64,000 nt of DNA from Trochalopteron elliotii (taxonomy: Eukaryota > Chordata > Aves > Passeriformes > Leiothrichidae). Made by a program: the position numbers and the translations under genes. The stretch covers positions 915,102 to 979,101 of the forward strand of contig JANPWX010000038.1 in assembly GCA_024734555.1 (NCBI GenBank). Direction: 5' to 3'. Below are positions 26,501 through 41,500 of this stretch, one piece after another. Positions within the stretch are counted from its first letter, which is position 1, and each line of letters opens with the position of its first letter. Under the pieces are notes generated by a model. The model was not told the DNA's origin. It saw only the letters and a list, made by a program, of their open reading frames with translations, and ran no database searches.

Positions 26501-29500
26501 CTTCCATTTTAGGTAGTTAACAGTCAGCTCTTGGCCCAACATATTTTAGGAAATCTACGTGTTAGTTTTGCCAGACCTAAGCTGGCTTCTGCAGAGACAG
26601 CCAGATGTCTCTGTGCCATACATCTCAAAGAGCGTGACGTAGCCAAGATTTTTCAATCATGTGGATCATGTAAGCCTAAGATAATGGAGAGCCAACCACG
26701 GAAACTGTACTCATGCAAAACATGAACTTTACATTGATTTGCTACACAATGCTGAATTTACATTTCTTAGCGTAAAATTTTCCACTTTTAAAATGCAAAA
26801 GCAAATACATCTTTTCCAACAACATACATCAGTGAGGTAAAGTTCATCACTTACTACTGGAGTGGAAAAGTGTGGAAGCATGGCTTTTCGCTGCTGGGGA
26901 ATTCTATAATTCTGATACAGAAGCATTCCATACTGCCAACAGAAACACAAGGACATTATTATTCAAATATATGCCCTAGGAAACAAACTGTAGTGATTTC
27001 ATAATACCACTTACACTGGAGCAAGGTGCCATCAATTTATTATTTTCCTGATCAGAAGCTCTCCCAAAGCCATTTGCATTGAGTAATAGTGATTGGCAGG
27101 TGGCAATCAAAGAGTAAATATGCACAAAAGGTTTTATTTAAGAAAATACAAACTTGAGTGATGTACACAGGTTATTTTTGCCACTCTCAGCTACTACATT
27201 TTACTTGTAGAACACAAGCTTTCAGTTGAGATCAGAATACACATATTAATTCTCTTCTTTTTACCCTCTAGAACTTAAAAAAATTCTGCACAAGACATTC
27301 AAACTCAGTTTTCATAATGATAAAAATAAGAACCTTTCCAATTCGCTAGCTCTTTTAATAAATTTCACTATCACTTGGTTCTCTTCTCATCCTTAAAATA
27401 ATAAGGTGATTGATTTCCAGTCATGCCCTTGGTTGAACATGATGAATTTTAGCAACACTAGTAGCTAGGATGGTAGAAAAACACCTACTCAGTGCCTTCC
27501 CTAGAGGCACAGTGCTGAAGTAGAGCAGCATTGCTTACTGAATGTTCTAACTGAAACAGTTTGTACAATTTCCAAACAGGGTAATATAGGACTATGGAAA
27601 GTTAAATGAGATGGTGAATAAAAAGGAGGGTTATGGACACAGCCTTGGGGCAAAGCTTTAATTTTCACTGACTGTACACCTTTAATCATTGTTTGGTGTG
27701 TCTTAAAAACAAAGTCATTTTTTTTCTCTGTACATAGGACGTAGTAAGGTAGAGAGGAAAACACAGCAGTTTTCAAAGCAGCACATTCAGAAAAAGACTT
27801 AGAACCAAAGCAGAATTGATGCACATTTTCTTATGAAGATCAGGAAGTTATCTCCTTCAAAGGGCACAATTTGGTCAGCCTTCTCCTCAGTTCCTTCCAT
27901 CCTGATTTTGTTTCAAAAAGCAGTGAAGCCTCCTATCATATTATCAAGAAATTTTATTGTCTGCTTTCAGATATGAGTAACTTTCACCCAGATATAGGGT
28001 TACTTACTTCTGTTACTTCTCCTAAGAGAACATTTAGAAAAACGTAAAAAAAAAAAATTGCTAAAGGCATTCTGTTCTGGTAAAGAGAACCACTTACCAT
28101 TATGGAAATATTTGCTTTAGCTTTATGATAACTTGAAAATACCTTGTTAAGCAGGTTTTTTAATTCATTCATAGATCTCAAATTTGGATCCAAAACTAAA
28201 ACTGTACTTGATTCATATGTGGAATGAATAGATCTCAGTCCCATGCTTCAACTCTTAGGCGGGAGAGATCTGGTTGGCATTTTGCTCTTATCCATATTGT
28301 TTTGGAGCAGATGATATTTAGGAACATATAGGTAATTTCTCATGAACAAAATAACAAATGCCACTTAACTCTAGGTGTAGCTTTGCAAAAGTAGAAGAGA
28401 TTAGCTACCTTGAGGAGTCGAAAGGCAGTCATCCAGCACGTCCTGCTTTGCTCGTCTTCAGCACACAACAACCGCAGCTCCTTAGTTTCATTTCTCACTC
28501 TGTTTGGCTTTAAAGTGTTAGAGGGAAGTCAGGTACATTCATTAGAAAATGAACAACACTGTAAGCTTAGAATCACTGTAATCAGGGTAAAGGCAAGGTA
28601 CAGTATTCGTCTAAAGAAGTAGCCAGAAAAAGCTCCCACCACACTGAATTTAAAGCTCAGGAGAGGCTGACCACGCTTTGAAGGAAATCACTTTCTCAGT
28701 TGGGTCCAACAAGATCAAATGTTGATGCTTCCTGACTTTCAGAACCTGGGGCCATTGATCCTTGTAGGTCCCCTCCAACTCAGGGTATTCTATGATTCTA
28801 TGGTTTGAAATAACCTGCAATCTTAGCAGTTTATAGGAACAAGGTACTCAGGCCATACTAGAACCAGACATGGGCACAGTTTGCATAAGTTGGAGGGGGT
28901 TTGTTGTTGTTGTTTGGTTTTTTAAATTATTATTACTGTTTTCATTTTTGTTTGTTTGGGGTTTTGGCTGAGGTTTTTTTTTTTTGTTTATTTTGTTCTG
29001 TTTTGTTTTCAAATCTGTGAGAAGTTTTATTGACCTCCATTTTGAAATGAAGGATGAAAGTTTCTAAAACTGAGGGTAACTGAAAGTTTGCTTCCATCAG
29101 TTCAGGACCTGTCCTGCAGCCAGTCTCTTTGAGACAAACCTTGCTGTCTAGCTCTGGAACGGCTGCTAGGAAGGAGACTATTTCAGTACTGTCATAAAAC
29201 CAGCTCCCAGCCTTATTTTCTTCTCAGAAAATTACAATTTTCAAACCTTTGAAATACTTTCCAAATGAATCTTCCAGCACAACAGTTTTAAAAATCTTTC
29301 AAGGCAACTAGTTATTCTCACATTCATTTCTTCAAGACAGTCTTCCTCTTTAAATAAAGGCAAACCCACAATAAAATTGCACCCCATCAGAGCTTGATAC
29401 TTTGCTGCTATATAGTTTTGGTGATTGCTGCCCACAGAAACGTTTCTGTTTGATTAGAGAACTGGAAAAAGGTTTCGTCTGTGAGGTGAACCAAGGCCAC

Positions 29501-32500
29501 CTCACAAGCACACCATGCTTCAGCACTGAGCTGCTCTTGCACAAAAATTTCCCAAACCAAAGGAGCACCAGATAAAGTGTTGAAAGTGTCACATAAAATG
29601 ATGACAAGATTCACAGGACATGCTTGCCAAATGAAAGATGTTAAAGATCAAGTCCTTGTGACAGAAAAGGCTTGCAGAGTTTTACACACAAATCCCGTTT
29701 AGTTGGGGGTTGGGATGACTCTGAGCTACCAAAAACGTCTGGAACTTTGGAAGAACTCAGTAAGATTTACCTTTATACAAAATCCATACTCTGCAGGGGC
29801 ATTGTACAACTTCTTGCCTGCTATCAACGAGAAGATATTGCTGTCTTCTAGGTCAGCCAACAATTGCAAATGTCTTGGCTCCTGGGGAAATAACATGATT
29901 TAGCGCAGGTAAGTGAAAGGTTTTGGAAGATGCTGTGCAAGCTCTGCAGTCTCTCAAGCCCAGCCTCCAACAGAGGGCAGTGCACGAACACTACTCCACT
30001 CCCAGGCAGCCTCAAGTGGCCATGGCACACACCCCTTACAGATCAGCCTATCAGCAGGAAGTGCTTGGTACAGGAAGCTCACAAAATACTTATGCAAAGC
30101 CATCACATTTAAAATAGCCTGGCCTATTACACTGGTCCAGAGAAATCTGATGGATAGCGAAACTTTAATGGCCACAATGATGTTGCCTGGCTGGTTTGTT
30201 TTTATTTTATAATGAAACTGTATGGCTGTGTTCATGCATTGAGAGCCCACGGCTTGACTGTCATTTGATTGTACCTTACTTACCTTTTTCTACGGAATAA
30301 AAAAACGGAACACTGTGTGGAGATTTAAAAAAAAACCAGCAAAAAATACCCATTGTAAAAGCAGAAAATGCTTTCACATGCTAGTACTGTGCAACTTCTT
30401 TTTTAATCTTACCTTTGAAGTTCCTTTTGTAGAACAATAAAGTCCTGATCTCCTCAAACACATAAACAGTTTCTTCCACGATTTCCTACCCAGCTCTTTC
30501 ACATGCAAGAAACCTTGAATTTCAGGGCAGCTACTGGAGTTTAAAAAGTTCTGTTGGAGAGGAAAATGTGGATGAACATTGTATCCTATGGATGAATTAT
30601 AAAATTGTCACTGTATTTGCAGAATGGAGAAGAAAATGGCAAATCACTCTGCTGACTTGAGGTGCAGTTTCTAGGCTTCAACTGACCTAGATGTTTATTC
30701 TGATTTATGACCAAAACATATATTCCTCCTCCTCCACTGCATCCACCTGGCCATCTCCTCCTGCAATTGACACCTTCCTATTCTCTGCGTCAAGACTTAC
30801 ATCTCAAAAAAGCTATTGCTTCTCTGTATCCCCATTCCTCTTGCACCTGGCCTGAAGGGAGAGAAAGTAACTTATTAATTCTTAAAATAATATCTTGTCA
30901 CAGCAATTTTGGCAAATTGTCTAACTTAGAAATGTTGGCCAAAATCTCCATCTTTGGGATAAGGTTTTTGAAAGGGAAAAGCCTATTTCAGGATTTCAAG
31001 TTGTCCCAAGACAAGAGGCATAACAGACAACAGAGTATTTAACTGAAAATGAAATGTAGAGCAGTAAATTAAGCACCAGCAATTATACCAGACTTCAGGA
31101 CTGAGAAGCATTTAAGTTCTTGACATAAGCAGAAAGACCACGTACAAAATAATTTGATTTGTGATATATCACAGGAAGGAAGAATTAATTATGGTAGGAG
31201 AACTGATCGATTGCTCCCTTATTACAACAGGCCAGGTTTTTAAATGACAGAGGGCTCGATAATAAAGTTAAATGCCAAATTAATAAGTTGAACAAGTATA
31301 AAGAAAAATGTATAAACCTGGTTGGCCTAGATGTCTCTGCAATTCTTTAAAGTTGTATTTTGGTGTGGACAATGTCCACAGGAAACAAAACCAAAACACA
31401 GCGCCCTGTGTCAAAATTCTTACTTGCATTAAACCCTATTTTTTTTTCCAGTCCTCCTTCTCATGTCATTTAACAGAATGGGAAAGAACAATCAATTTCC
31501 TTGCTATTTGTACTATGAATCCACTTCTCAGCTGTGAAAGGGAAAAACCAAAAGGAGAACAGATTCTTTTTGTCCAGTCAGTTAAAACAAATGTAAACAA
31601 GATGGTAAGCTTTTTTGCACGTCTGAGCCAGGGTGAGAGTAGGGAAAACAGATCCCACTGGTTTTAATGCTATTGTCATGACTAAAAATACTAGCTCTTA
31701 CTGCAGTATATGATATCATCAGATGATATTTAATATTCTTCCCTGTTATGTGTGTAATTAAAACCAGCAAAATTACCAGTTTTTAAGGTGGCCTCAGATG
31801 CAACATGCTTAATGACTACTAGGCTGCAGGAGGTTTACCTTCAGTAAATTACTATTGCCATCGAAATTCTGAAAAATGGTTGTGTGTTTTTTAAAGGAGA
31901 AGAAGTACTTAATACAAAAATTTTAACAAAAATATCGTATGAAATGAAAGTGAAAAAAATGAGCTTTTTCATGAAAGTTTTTTTATGGATAAGCAATGAA
32001 CTAGAGGGAATCTGCTCACCCTCTTTTCCCTACTCTCTTGTGTTGTTATCCCCCATAACTTATGCTTCTCCAGGACTGTATCTTTCTGAGCCTTCCCAGA
32101 AGCAAACTCATACCTCACGAGGCTGTATGGTTTTCCTTTTGCTACCACTTGAGTTACCCTCAAAACTTTTCTATCTTCAAGAACATCTCACTCTTTTGGG
32201 GACTCCTACTGCTTGTATTAACAAGCAAATTCAGTTCTCCACTGAAACTACAGGAAGAAGGGTCCAAGGTGTGAAGACCTCCCTTTCCACCAGTCTGTGG
32301 CAATGCCACTCCGTGTCAGTTTTGGTTCCTGATTACAACCTCATTGCACATGACTTTCATTTATAATTCCAGAAATAGGCTTGATTTTTTTTGTTTGCTT
32401 GTTTCCCAGATGTTAAGTAGATGCTAATGTTTTAAATTCTTCTCAGTGAATGTGGAACCAGAATTTAATGGACTTTGAAATGGTTATGGGGAAAACTGAA

Positions 32501-35500
32501 TGCTCTGGATCAAAAGTCAGTGGAAAATTGTCTTTAAACAGAGAGTCAGTGCATATTTGCAAACATGTAAAATGACAGAAATCAAGCTAAAATCAGTTAT
32601 TTGTATATTTATATTCTTCATATATTTGTGCTTTATCATTTGCTTGTTATTCATGATACTGTCTTCCAGGCATCATGGTTGTATGTTCTTAGTACAGTAT
32701 TTCTTCAATAAACTGTGTTTTAATTTGGCTCCAGAGCTGAATGCCCACAGGTTGAGAAAACAAGTGAAATGAGGAGGATTTAGATTATGGGCTTAGATTG
32801 GAGTGCCAAAATGGAGAGATTTAAGTGAATCAGTTATTGGTCAGAGAGGCAGCCCACCCTCCAGCACCATCCTTGAAGGCCAAACAACTATGCCACCAGC
32901 ACGATTCCTTTATGAGCAAGCAAGAAACTGCAGAGTGACACCAAAACTTCAGCAGAAATATGGCACACACGCCACCACCATGCAGATTGCACAACTCTAC
33001 CAACACATACATATAAGGAACACACCCCTGCAATTTAACCTGGGGAGCTTTAAATGGGATTACTTTGCAAGTACTGTGTACAAATTTCTACTTGCACTTA
33101 CTTCTTAGGGCACTATTTTTCTATACAAAATAGCAGCTAGTTGGCTGAACCATGGGGAGGTTGGTCCTTATTGTCAATTCTTGCCAGGCACAAACATGGG
33201 ACACAAAAAGCAAAAGCAAAACCTCTCATCATCTCAAACTCATTGTCTAATATCCACTTGCATTTTTACACTTTCTCCTGTGCTATGATGTGGAGTAAAA
33301 AAGAGTTCTTCTGTTCTGCCTTGTATAAAAGGTATGTTTGTTTTTCTAGAAATATATCTGCCAAGACTGTTTGTGAGTAACATTAGGTGGCTAAACCAAA
33401 TACCCACAGAGTAAGTTGAGTATTAATGGAACAAATATGTATAACCATAGCTATGAATACTTTGTGTTTAGAATTTACACCTCAATGCCACTGGGTAGGA
33501 TCTTTGTCAGGTATTTTCAATATTAGCCCCATACGCTAATTCACTGTATTGGTCTTTCTCTGACTGACTATTTCCCAGACTTCTGAATTCTCTTCCTTCC
33601 TTCCTTCCTCTCAACCCTTCCCCCTCCACTTCCAAAACTTTCTTTGTCCATACAGATAATTTACAGTACCTGCAAAAGTTGTGACTGTGGGATACTGCCA
33701 TTTGTTTGCTGGCACCAGGCAACCATTTGTTCTGGAAAGAAATTCTAGACACAAAAAGAAGACAATTGGAAGTCACATTATATTTGAACACCTACAGAGA
33801 ACTAGTGACATTTTCTTCCGGTCACTAATTTTTTGGAACTATCACTATTCAATCAATTTGGAGGTCCCCTGACACAGAAAGTAATACTAGGGCTTTTCAA
33901 GTGCAGTTCTTCCCTTCCTTCTGCTCACCAGATGCCCATGCAGACAGATTGTGGGTTTTTAAAATATCTGATATGCAGCATTTCGTAAGTGCATTTTCCT
34001 CTCACTTCCTCTTCTCCTGAGGACTTCTGGGGATCTCTAACAACCTCTACTTCTTGGGAAGGAAAGGATGAATGGTCCTGCAAGCTGAGTATGCAGTGAC
34101 TCCTTGCTTATTACACCAATGACTTGACTTCAGATTTATTCCTCCAGTTCCCCTTTCATCTGCTATGTTGTAAAATTCCTGTGTAATTCGGTACACTGAA
34201 TTTACTATACACAGCAATGACATGAAATCATTCTTGAGTTTTTAAACATTAGTTGAAGCATGGAGACATACAGAAATGCCTGAAATAAAACAATGACTGA
34301 TTATAACAAGATGAATCACAACAAAAACATTTCCAGTTTAGAACATTTGTCACTCTTCAGGCAATACAAATTTCAGTCTTTAGGGCATGAAGAGAAGGGC
34401 TGAAGAGGAGTCACCCTTCTGCCAGGTAAGTTGCACAATGAGTTATGAAAGCTAACATTTACCAGCCTCTCGAGTAGAAACAGTGCCATATGGCAACAGC
34501 TAATGCAACGGATAGGGAGCCTTCGCATTCTTACACCACAAGAATGATTTATTCTGTGATTGCAGGAGCCTGGGACTGAATGCCAAGCATTCTGGGTTTT
34601 ACTCCCATGCTTTGTTATTAATTATAATATACCACATGAAACTAATGCACTCGCTCCCATGATACCAAAAACTTCTGTACAATGCTCAGATGTTCTTAGG
34701 TTATCAGATGGTGAGATCAACAGAAGTGGAAAACTAGGAACACTCCATGTACAGAAACATTTCACAGAGTAAGTCAAGGCACAGACTCTGAAACAAGCAC
34801 CAGCAGATGACAAATGTACATGCAAACACACATGCGAGGCTGCAGCAACTGTGCACTTGCATCTACGAGCAAAGGAATGAATTCATCACCCCCAGTTACT
34901 TCAGCAGTGAGTACCTCATGTGTCTTTTATTCTTCTCGCACCACAGATGCCTGACTGACCAAAATCTGTTCTTACCTAACCACCTCTGGATTACCCTTCC
35001 TGAGCTATCTCGATGGGTCACATCAGCTGACATTGGTTCATGCCAACAGTCTGCTCCAATATAATTGTTTAGATAAAATGTGAAAAAGTCATCCTCAGAT
35101 GAGCAGTTACACAGTAACCAGCTTGAAATTATAACTTTCAAAGGATCTTACAAATGCAGGAACAGGTACAGCTATGGCACACAGTACTTTTCAACCATGG
35201 GTATACTGAGGACATAGACAGGGCAAGCTACTGTGATCAGTAAAGAAGGCAGAGCACACTAGTAAAAAGCACAGCCGTAAGTGAAACAATGTTCAATATA
35301 TGTAACAATCAACTGGAAATTCCCTGTATGGAGTAAGTGCTTTAGGGGTTACCCAGATGGGTTTGATGTTTTATTAATTATTACAGTCAGAAATTAAAAG
35401 GTTTGGATACTGCTTGTTATGTGATGAATTTGCTTTGAATCAAGTAACTTTGACGATCATGAGCAAATTGCACTTCTGATTGTTTTTCTTAAACCAATGA

Positions 35501-38500
35501 AGACTTCCCTGTCTTGGTCACTCTCCAGTGTAACTACAGACATTTTGAAACAAATATTTTCGGTAACTTGAAAACACTTGAGGTTTTTAGGCTGGGAGGA
35601 AAGTACAAGGAATTTAAATATTGGTTAAAATTTCTTTGGAAAGAATTCTATTAGTTGGTTGCCTGTTTTTTAAATAATAAATGTTTAAGACATAACAGTG
35701 CCCAGCAATGTTATGTTTCAATCCACCCCTCTGTGGTGTAAATAACTAAGTAATGAGACTCACCATGGGATTTTTGAAAAATTCATATTTTGCGTAATTC
35801 TTCCTGAATAAAAATTTACTTTCACTTCCCATTGTGGATTCAACTTGAACTATGAGCTCATGATCTTCCAAGCACCTCTCTGTGGAAAAAGAACATGATG
35901 TTAACACAGAGCCGACCAGCAGGAAGTGAGACCAACTAAGAACAGAAGTTAAAACAACCCAGTGTAATTCCATTACCTTTTAAGAAATTAGCAAAACACA
36001 TTCTGGCTTTCAAACCATATTGCCATGAGGCAATCCTTTACTTTGTAATGTATTACACAGTTTAACATTATATGGCAGTGTTCTTCAAGGAATTCTGTAT
36101 TCCTATATCAGGGCTTCATAAGGACAGACCTTTGAGAAAGGAATAATTCTCTGTGTGTGCAGTAGCTAGAGTAATACAGACAAACCTCTTCTTTTGGCAC
36201 CGGTGCTGTGGAACTGGCAGAGTGGACAGGTTTAAGGGGTGTCTTGCAACCCAAGACAAGGGGGAAAAAAGTTACAGAAAGGCCACTGTTAGGTCTTGAA
36301 CTATCACAGAAATACAGTGTTGTATTTGATCACACTCTATAAAACCAGTTCATTTCAAGGTGAACTTCAGGCCTTTATTGTGGATGCTAGACAATGGGGT
36401 TTATTATGAAAGAGGTCACAGGATCTACTTTACAGGAATACTGACAGAGACAAATGTTTTGTACACATGACAGGGCAATTTTCTGCTCTAGATTTGGTTA
36501 CAAGGTAACTCCCCATAACCACCACTTCTCTGGTCAAAAGAATGGCACATCAAAGCATGAACAGATAGCTTAACAAACCCAATTCACTGAAAGCAGTAAC
36601 TCGAAAGAAGGCAACTGGCTAAGTGTGCACCACTTAATGAACTCATTATCGTGACAAGTCTTCAGAACTTTCTGAGAAAATACTTAGGTATTTTTCAAAA
36701 GTTTTAACTAGTCAGTGCTTTCATGCCTTATATAATACAGAATTTAAAAACTAGGTCAAACAAAACATAACTCCTGCAAAGCTTTAAACAAAATGCCTGT
36801 GACTTGCTGACCAAAGAAGTTTGGAGAGCCCCTTCCCCACTTTGTGTTCCTGCAATCCTTGTATTCCTTCAGAAAGAAATGCCAGGGTGACACCCAGGGT
36901 TCTCTTGGGTAGTTTCCAGAAAGAAAGCAAGCAGTCATTGGCATCTCAAAAAGAGCGAGCTCTGGAATATCATTTGAATTACTGAACTCAGCAGATTACA
37001 TGGTACTCTTTGATTGAAAATTTAACCTGTGACTGAATGATCTCATCATCTTTTTCACCTGCACTTAGGTTGTCAGTCATCACCAGCTCACTGATGACGT
37101 CAGCATTTACTGTGCATTTGTGATGTCCAGCCTTGCTATAGATTGTATTTTCAAAGGGGTTAACACTGAACAACCTCCATAGCGGGCTGCTCTCAAACAA
37201 AGAGCTGTTTCTTAGTGCATCAGGCGTAACACCACTTCGAAGGGGCAGTTCTTTTGACTAATGTGCGCAACAACGCTGCTACGGGGTGGCTTTTAATAAA
37301 GGGCATTTGGCACCACCTCAGCATTCATCCCCTAACCCTACACATTTCTAGAGGCTTTGCAGATAAAATTTCAGGTATTGCTAATCTGGTGCTACTATCA
37401 TGGTTTTTAAGCAACTGGTGAAGTCAAATCTCCACATTGTGATGAGGACTGTGGGCCTATGAGGGTGAAGGACCTGTTTTTTAAATTATGCTTCCTCCAA
37501 AAAACATTTGATTACATTGGTATGAAGCTTCATCACAGTATGAACCCCAAAAGACCACATGTCCTGCTACAATCTTGTTCTGCCACCACCTAAAGTTGTG
37601 GTTTTCACTTTCCTAACACACTAAAAATTACCTGCCAGGGACAAATTGTTTATTCTGTTCTGAGGAAATGAAGTATTGATGAACATTTGTCAATTGGTTT
37701 TGTATTTCAATGTTTAGTTTGTGTAAATATACTTAGTGCCTGTTTCCTAAGATGCTTTAGACAACTGACCTAGATGTATTCTGTTACTACATCAAGACCC
37801 TTTTGAGATTCTGTGGTGATACTTCTGCTGACTTAATGTTTATATTTTCATTTTGCTGGTCAAAGCCATCTTGGAGAAAAGGTGCAGCATTTCATAGCAC
37901 ATGCATGCAAAAAAACGAAGCTAGTCCTGGTCAGTTTGCTGTTACTTCACAGAAGTTGTACACTTGGGAAGTGCCTGGGAATTTGCACTCGGTTGGTACA
38001 AATGGGATGAACTTGACACACGAGCAACTCAGCCTCAGCCCTGCTTTGAGCTTCCTGCTACAAAACTAGAAGCCCAGATGTCAGCCTGTTAATTTCAGTT
38101 CAATAGGTCAGTGTGTCTTCAAGTGGCATTGCTGTTGAAGTGACCAAAAGTGTGTCCTTTCAGTTCATCTGATGGGCCCCACTCAGGCTCCTCTACACAC
38201 TTCCTGGAACAGACTTTCCCCCCACCCCACCCAAGTTAACCTGCATTATTATCAGAGCTTCTACTGAACTGTAGCAGTGATACAAGGTGAGAAAAGGAGG
38301 TGGATTCCATCATGAACAACTCATAGGCATAGCCCAAAATTCCCAATCAGAGAATCACTACAAATGACAGGTGGACCCCTGTATGAAATAGCCCACTCTG
38401 ATTTTGCATTTAAGCAAGCACTGTGTTTAACTGTTTCACTTTTAATTCACTCATATTAAGGGAAATCAATGCACGTTAACAAAAAAATCTAGGTACAAAA

Positions 38501-41500
38501 CTGCAGCAATGCTTTCTTCTAACCCTCACATATTTCAGAGCCCTACGATGTTCTCTCCTGCTTTGACTGCATTTAGTAAGGTGTACAGTCAATTCTGGAA
38601 CTGGAAAAATGAAGTTTGTATGTATGGAGGGATTCTGTCAGTGTCCAGACACATACAATCATGTGAATGTCTTCACCGTAATTTTTGTTAATGTCCAGTA
38701 CATAGAACTCTGTCCCCATCCTAAACTGATGATAATTAAGCATGGAATAAAACATAGGGAGAATACCACATTTTATAAGCAGGTTAGGTATACTTATAGT
38801 AGCAAATGAAATAATGGGACCAATTCAAATTTCATAGACTGCTTAAATATTGACTACAACGTGCTTTAGATATTAGCAGTACAGTGCAGCAAGAACCACT
38901 TTCAGATATCAAATCAAGAAAGTCTGATGGCAAATTGTCATGCCACTGCCTCCAGTGAGAACACAAATATTTTGTGCAGTCAAATACCTGTTTTAAGTTA
39001 TGTGCAAGCACACGTTTTATATGGAATATAAACATTTATTTTTATGGAATATACTTGGCTATGTGTGTGAACAGTGAGGTGAGGGCTCCTTACAAAGTGG
39101 GACCTTGAAGACCAACGAAATGATGAATACGCAGCTGGCTTCAAAAATTTGATCTTGTCCTCAGTCTGTCCAATAGTAAAACAATGAACTGGTTCTGGAA
39201 ACCAAGCTCTTTTGGAAAGTACCATCAGGCAAAAATATGGGAAGGGGAAAAAAAAGATAGCGAACTAAATGAAGAAACTCCTCTCTTTTGGTGAGTTTCA
39301 AGACTATCAGCTAGAGCATTAAATCAGTAAGGATGTATTGTATAAGAAATAATGTCTTCTAGAAACGCAGAATTCTGACTGCTCTTTAACCATACTTCTT
39401 TTCACACTGAGTATTTATTCACCATTGTTTCATACTTATACTAGCAATCTTATATCTAGAGGAACAAATATGGACCATCAGATGCCTGATGATAACTTCA
39501 TCCAGGTTGCAGACTACCCTTGATCTGACAGTCTTCAAAATACAGGAAAGCATTTAAGCTACACAGCAGCTAGAAATAAGCAGCCAAATAATAAAAAAAT
39601 CAAACTGCAACCAAAACTGGTGGAAGCATAAAAGTTGGTATTTAAAGTTTATTGAATATGTATACTTTAGACCCCAAATTCAAGAAACTGGATGATGTTG
39701 TCTCCTGTTAAATGAACTCATTTATTCTCTTTTCTGTCCTCGTCCTTTCAAATATGTGAAATCTGTATAATCACGTTTTTTTGAATTCTTTAAATATTTT
39801 TTTCTTTGTCTGTTGGCTTTACACCCCCAAAGGCTGCATTACTTCTCACACAGATCTGCTGTGTGGCCTACAGAGGACAGCCCTGTGGAACAAAGTTTGG
39901 TGGCTGCTGAAGCCCCAACCTGCACACCCTGTTTCTCTGGGGGCCCGCTTTGTGCTTCAGTGTGAAACAGAGGTCCAAGGCAAGCAGGTCCCCATGTATA
40001 TAAATGCAGCCCGATAAGTATCTTGCTCTTTTCCCATCATTGTTAATTACCAAGTTATTTGTGTGTAAACAGAAGCTTTTGATTTCCTAATCAGCCTCCT
40101 GCCCGATTCATTCAGAGATGTCACACACCAGAGTTTGACAGCACAATTAGTCACCATGGAAGCTATTGTGATGTCACAAACACTGAATTGTGGCATCATT
40201 GAATGAATCTGGCAGGAGAAGGATGTTGGTTACAAAGGAGAAGGCTTCTGTTTACACAATACCTTGGTAATCAGCAATGATGGGAAAGAGAATATAGAAA
40301 AAGAGAGCCTGGTAGTTTAATGGGCATTGATAAAACTGAAAATTTGTAAAGGTTTTTTCGAAGCGCATGTGGTGTATTAAGCTACGGAGATAAAGATTCT
40401 GTAATTTATACCTTAATGCTTCACCTCATCCTATGTCCTCAGAACTGAAAGTATATCACAGACATAGACCAGTGAGTGTTTCATGTTAATTTTTTCATAT
40501 ATTTCTACATTAGGAGAGATAATAAAACCACTAAATAATCAGAATATCCTATGTGTTGGGGTTTTTTTAAGTATTAGTCTGAAGAGCAGTGAATTTATTA
40601 GTGTTTAACAGTATTGGTTTAAGGCATCACATTTCCAGCAAATCATTTCCTTTTTTTATTCGTAAGGGTTCTGAATTATATTTTTAGACATAAAACCCCC
40701 TCTGTTAGCTACAGATAGCATTCACAATTCCAGAGCTGGCGATTGCAGCTTATGATTTTGCCTTCCTCTGTTTTCTAGAAAAAAACATTCCCCATGAAGT
40801 GTATCGACTAATACTCCAAATGCTACACTTTTTAAAGCGTTATTGTATGCTACGGAGAATTATAGGTAGCATTATCTGAGTGATACGCTGTTGCAAGCTG
40901 CACAGCAGAACCCTGTAACTAATCAGTGCCACAAAATAACAGGAAAAGCAAGACTGAATAACATGAGATCCTTTCAGGTACTGTAATTAAACCAATTCAC
41001 GGTGTTATTTAATTCCCCACGGTTCTTCCTCTTGCTGCCTTCTTGAAACTGTAACCATGACACCTTAATTTCAGTCAGGTGGAGGAGCTGCTGCCTGGAG
41101 AGCAGATACCACCACTGGTCCAGAAATTGCCCATGGATTTGCGGGTGGTGCCACCATTTTTTCCCTGCCTGAAGTCAAGTTTAGCCAACCCCCTCCCCCA
41201 CCTCAGCATGTCAAGCTTTCATAAGCATTACTGTAGGGTAAGGCTGAGTCTGTTCACCCAGGTCTCCCAGCTGGTGATGAGCTGAGCTGTTTCATAGGAC
41301 TGTACTCTAAGGATCAAGCTTAATTTGCCTAAGCTGTTTATTTGCAATAGCTTCAGACACAGCAAGGTAGCAACAGAGCGCTAGTGTGAAGATTAGACAA
41401 TTCTTTTTTTTAATAATAAAAAAACAGGATGGGAAATAAGGGAAGGACTTTAAATGGCTTAAACGCTTAACACATCAAATTGTAATACACAGAAAGCACG

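Larger units (their letters stand above)
20584..35763 (-). other. GRB10: GRB10 introns between the terminal exon and the second RA exon
   Basis: Ten introns of roughly 0.5 to 3.1 kb separate the eleven exons listed for this interval. Apart from the short CR1 tail at 28741-28803, simple repeats (A-rich at about 25437-25480, T/G-rich at about 28900-29010) and the CTCF-like motif, no features were recognised. All AG/GT borders were read directly. Confidence 0.85.
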
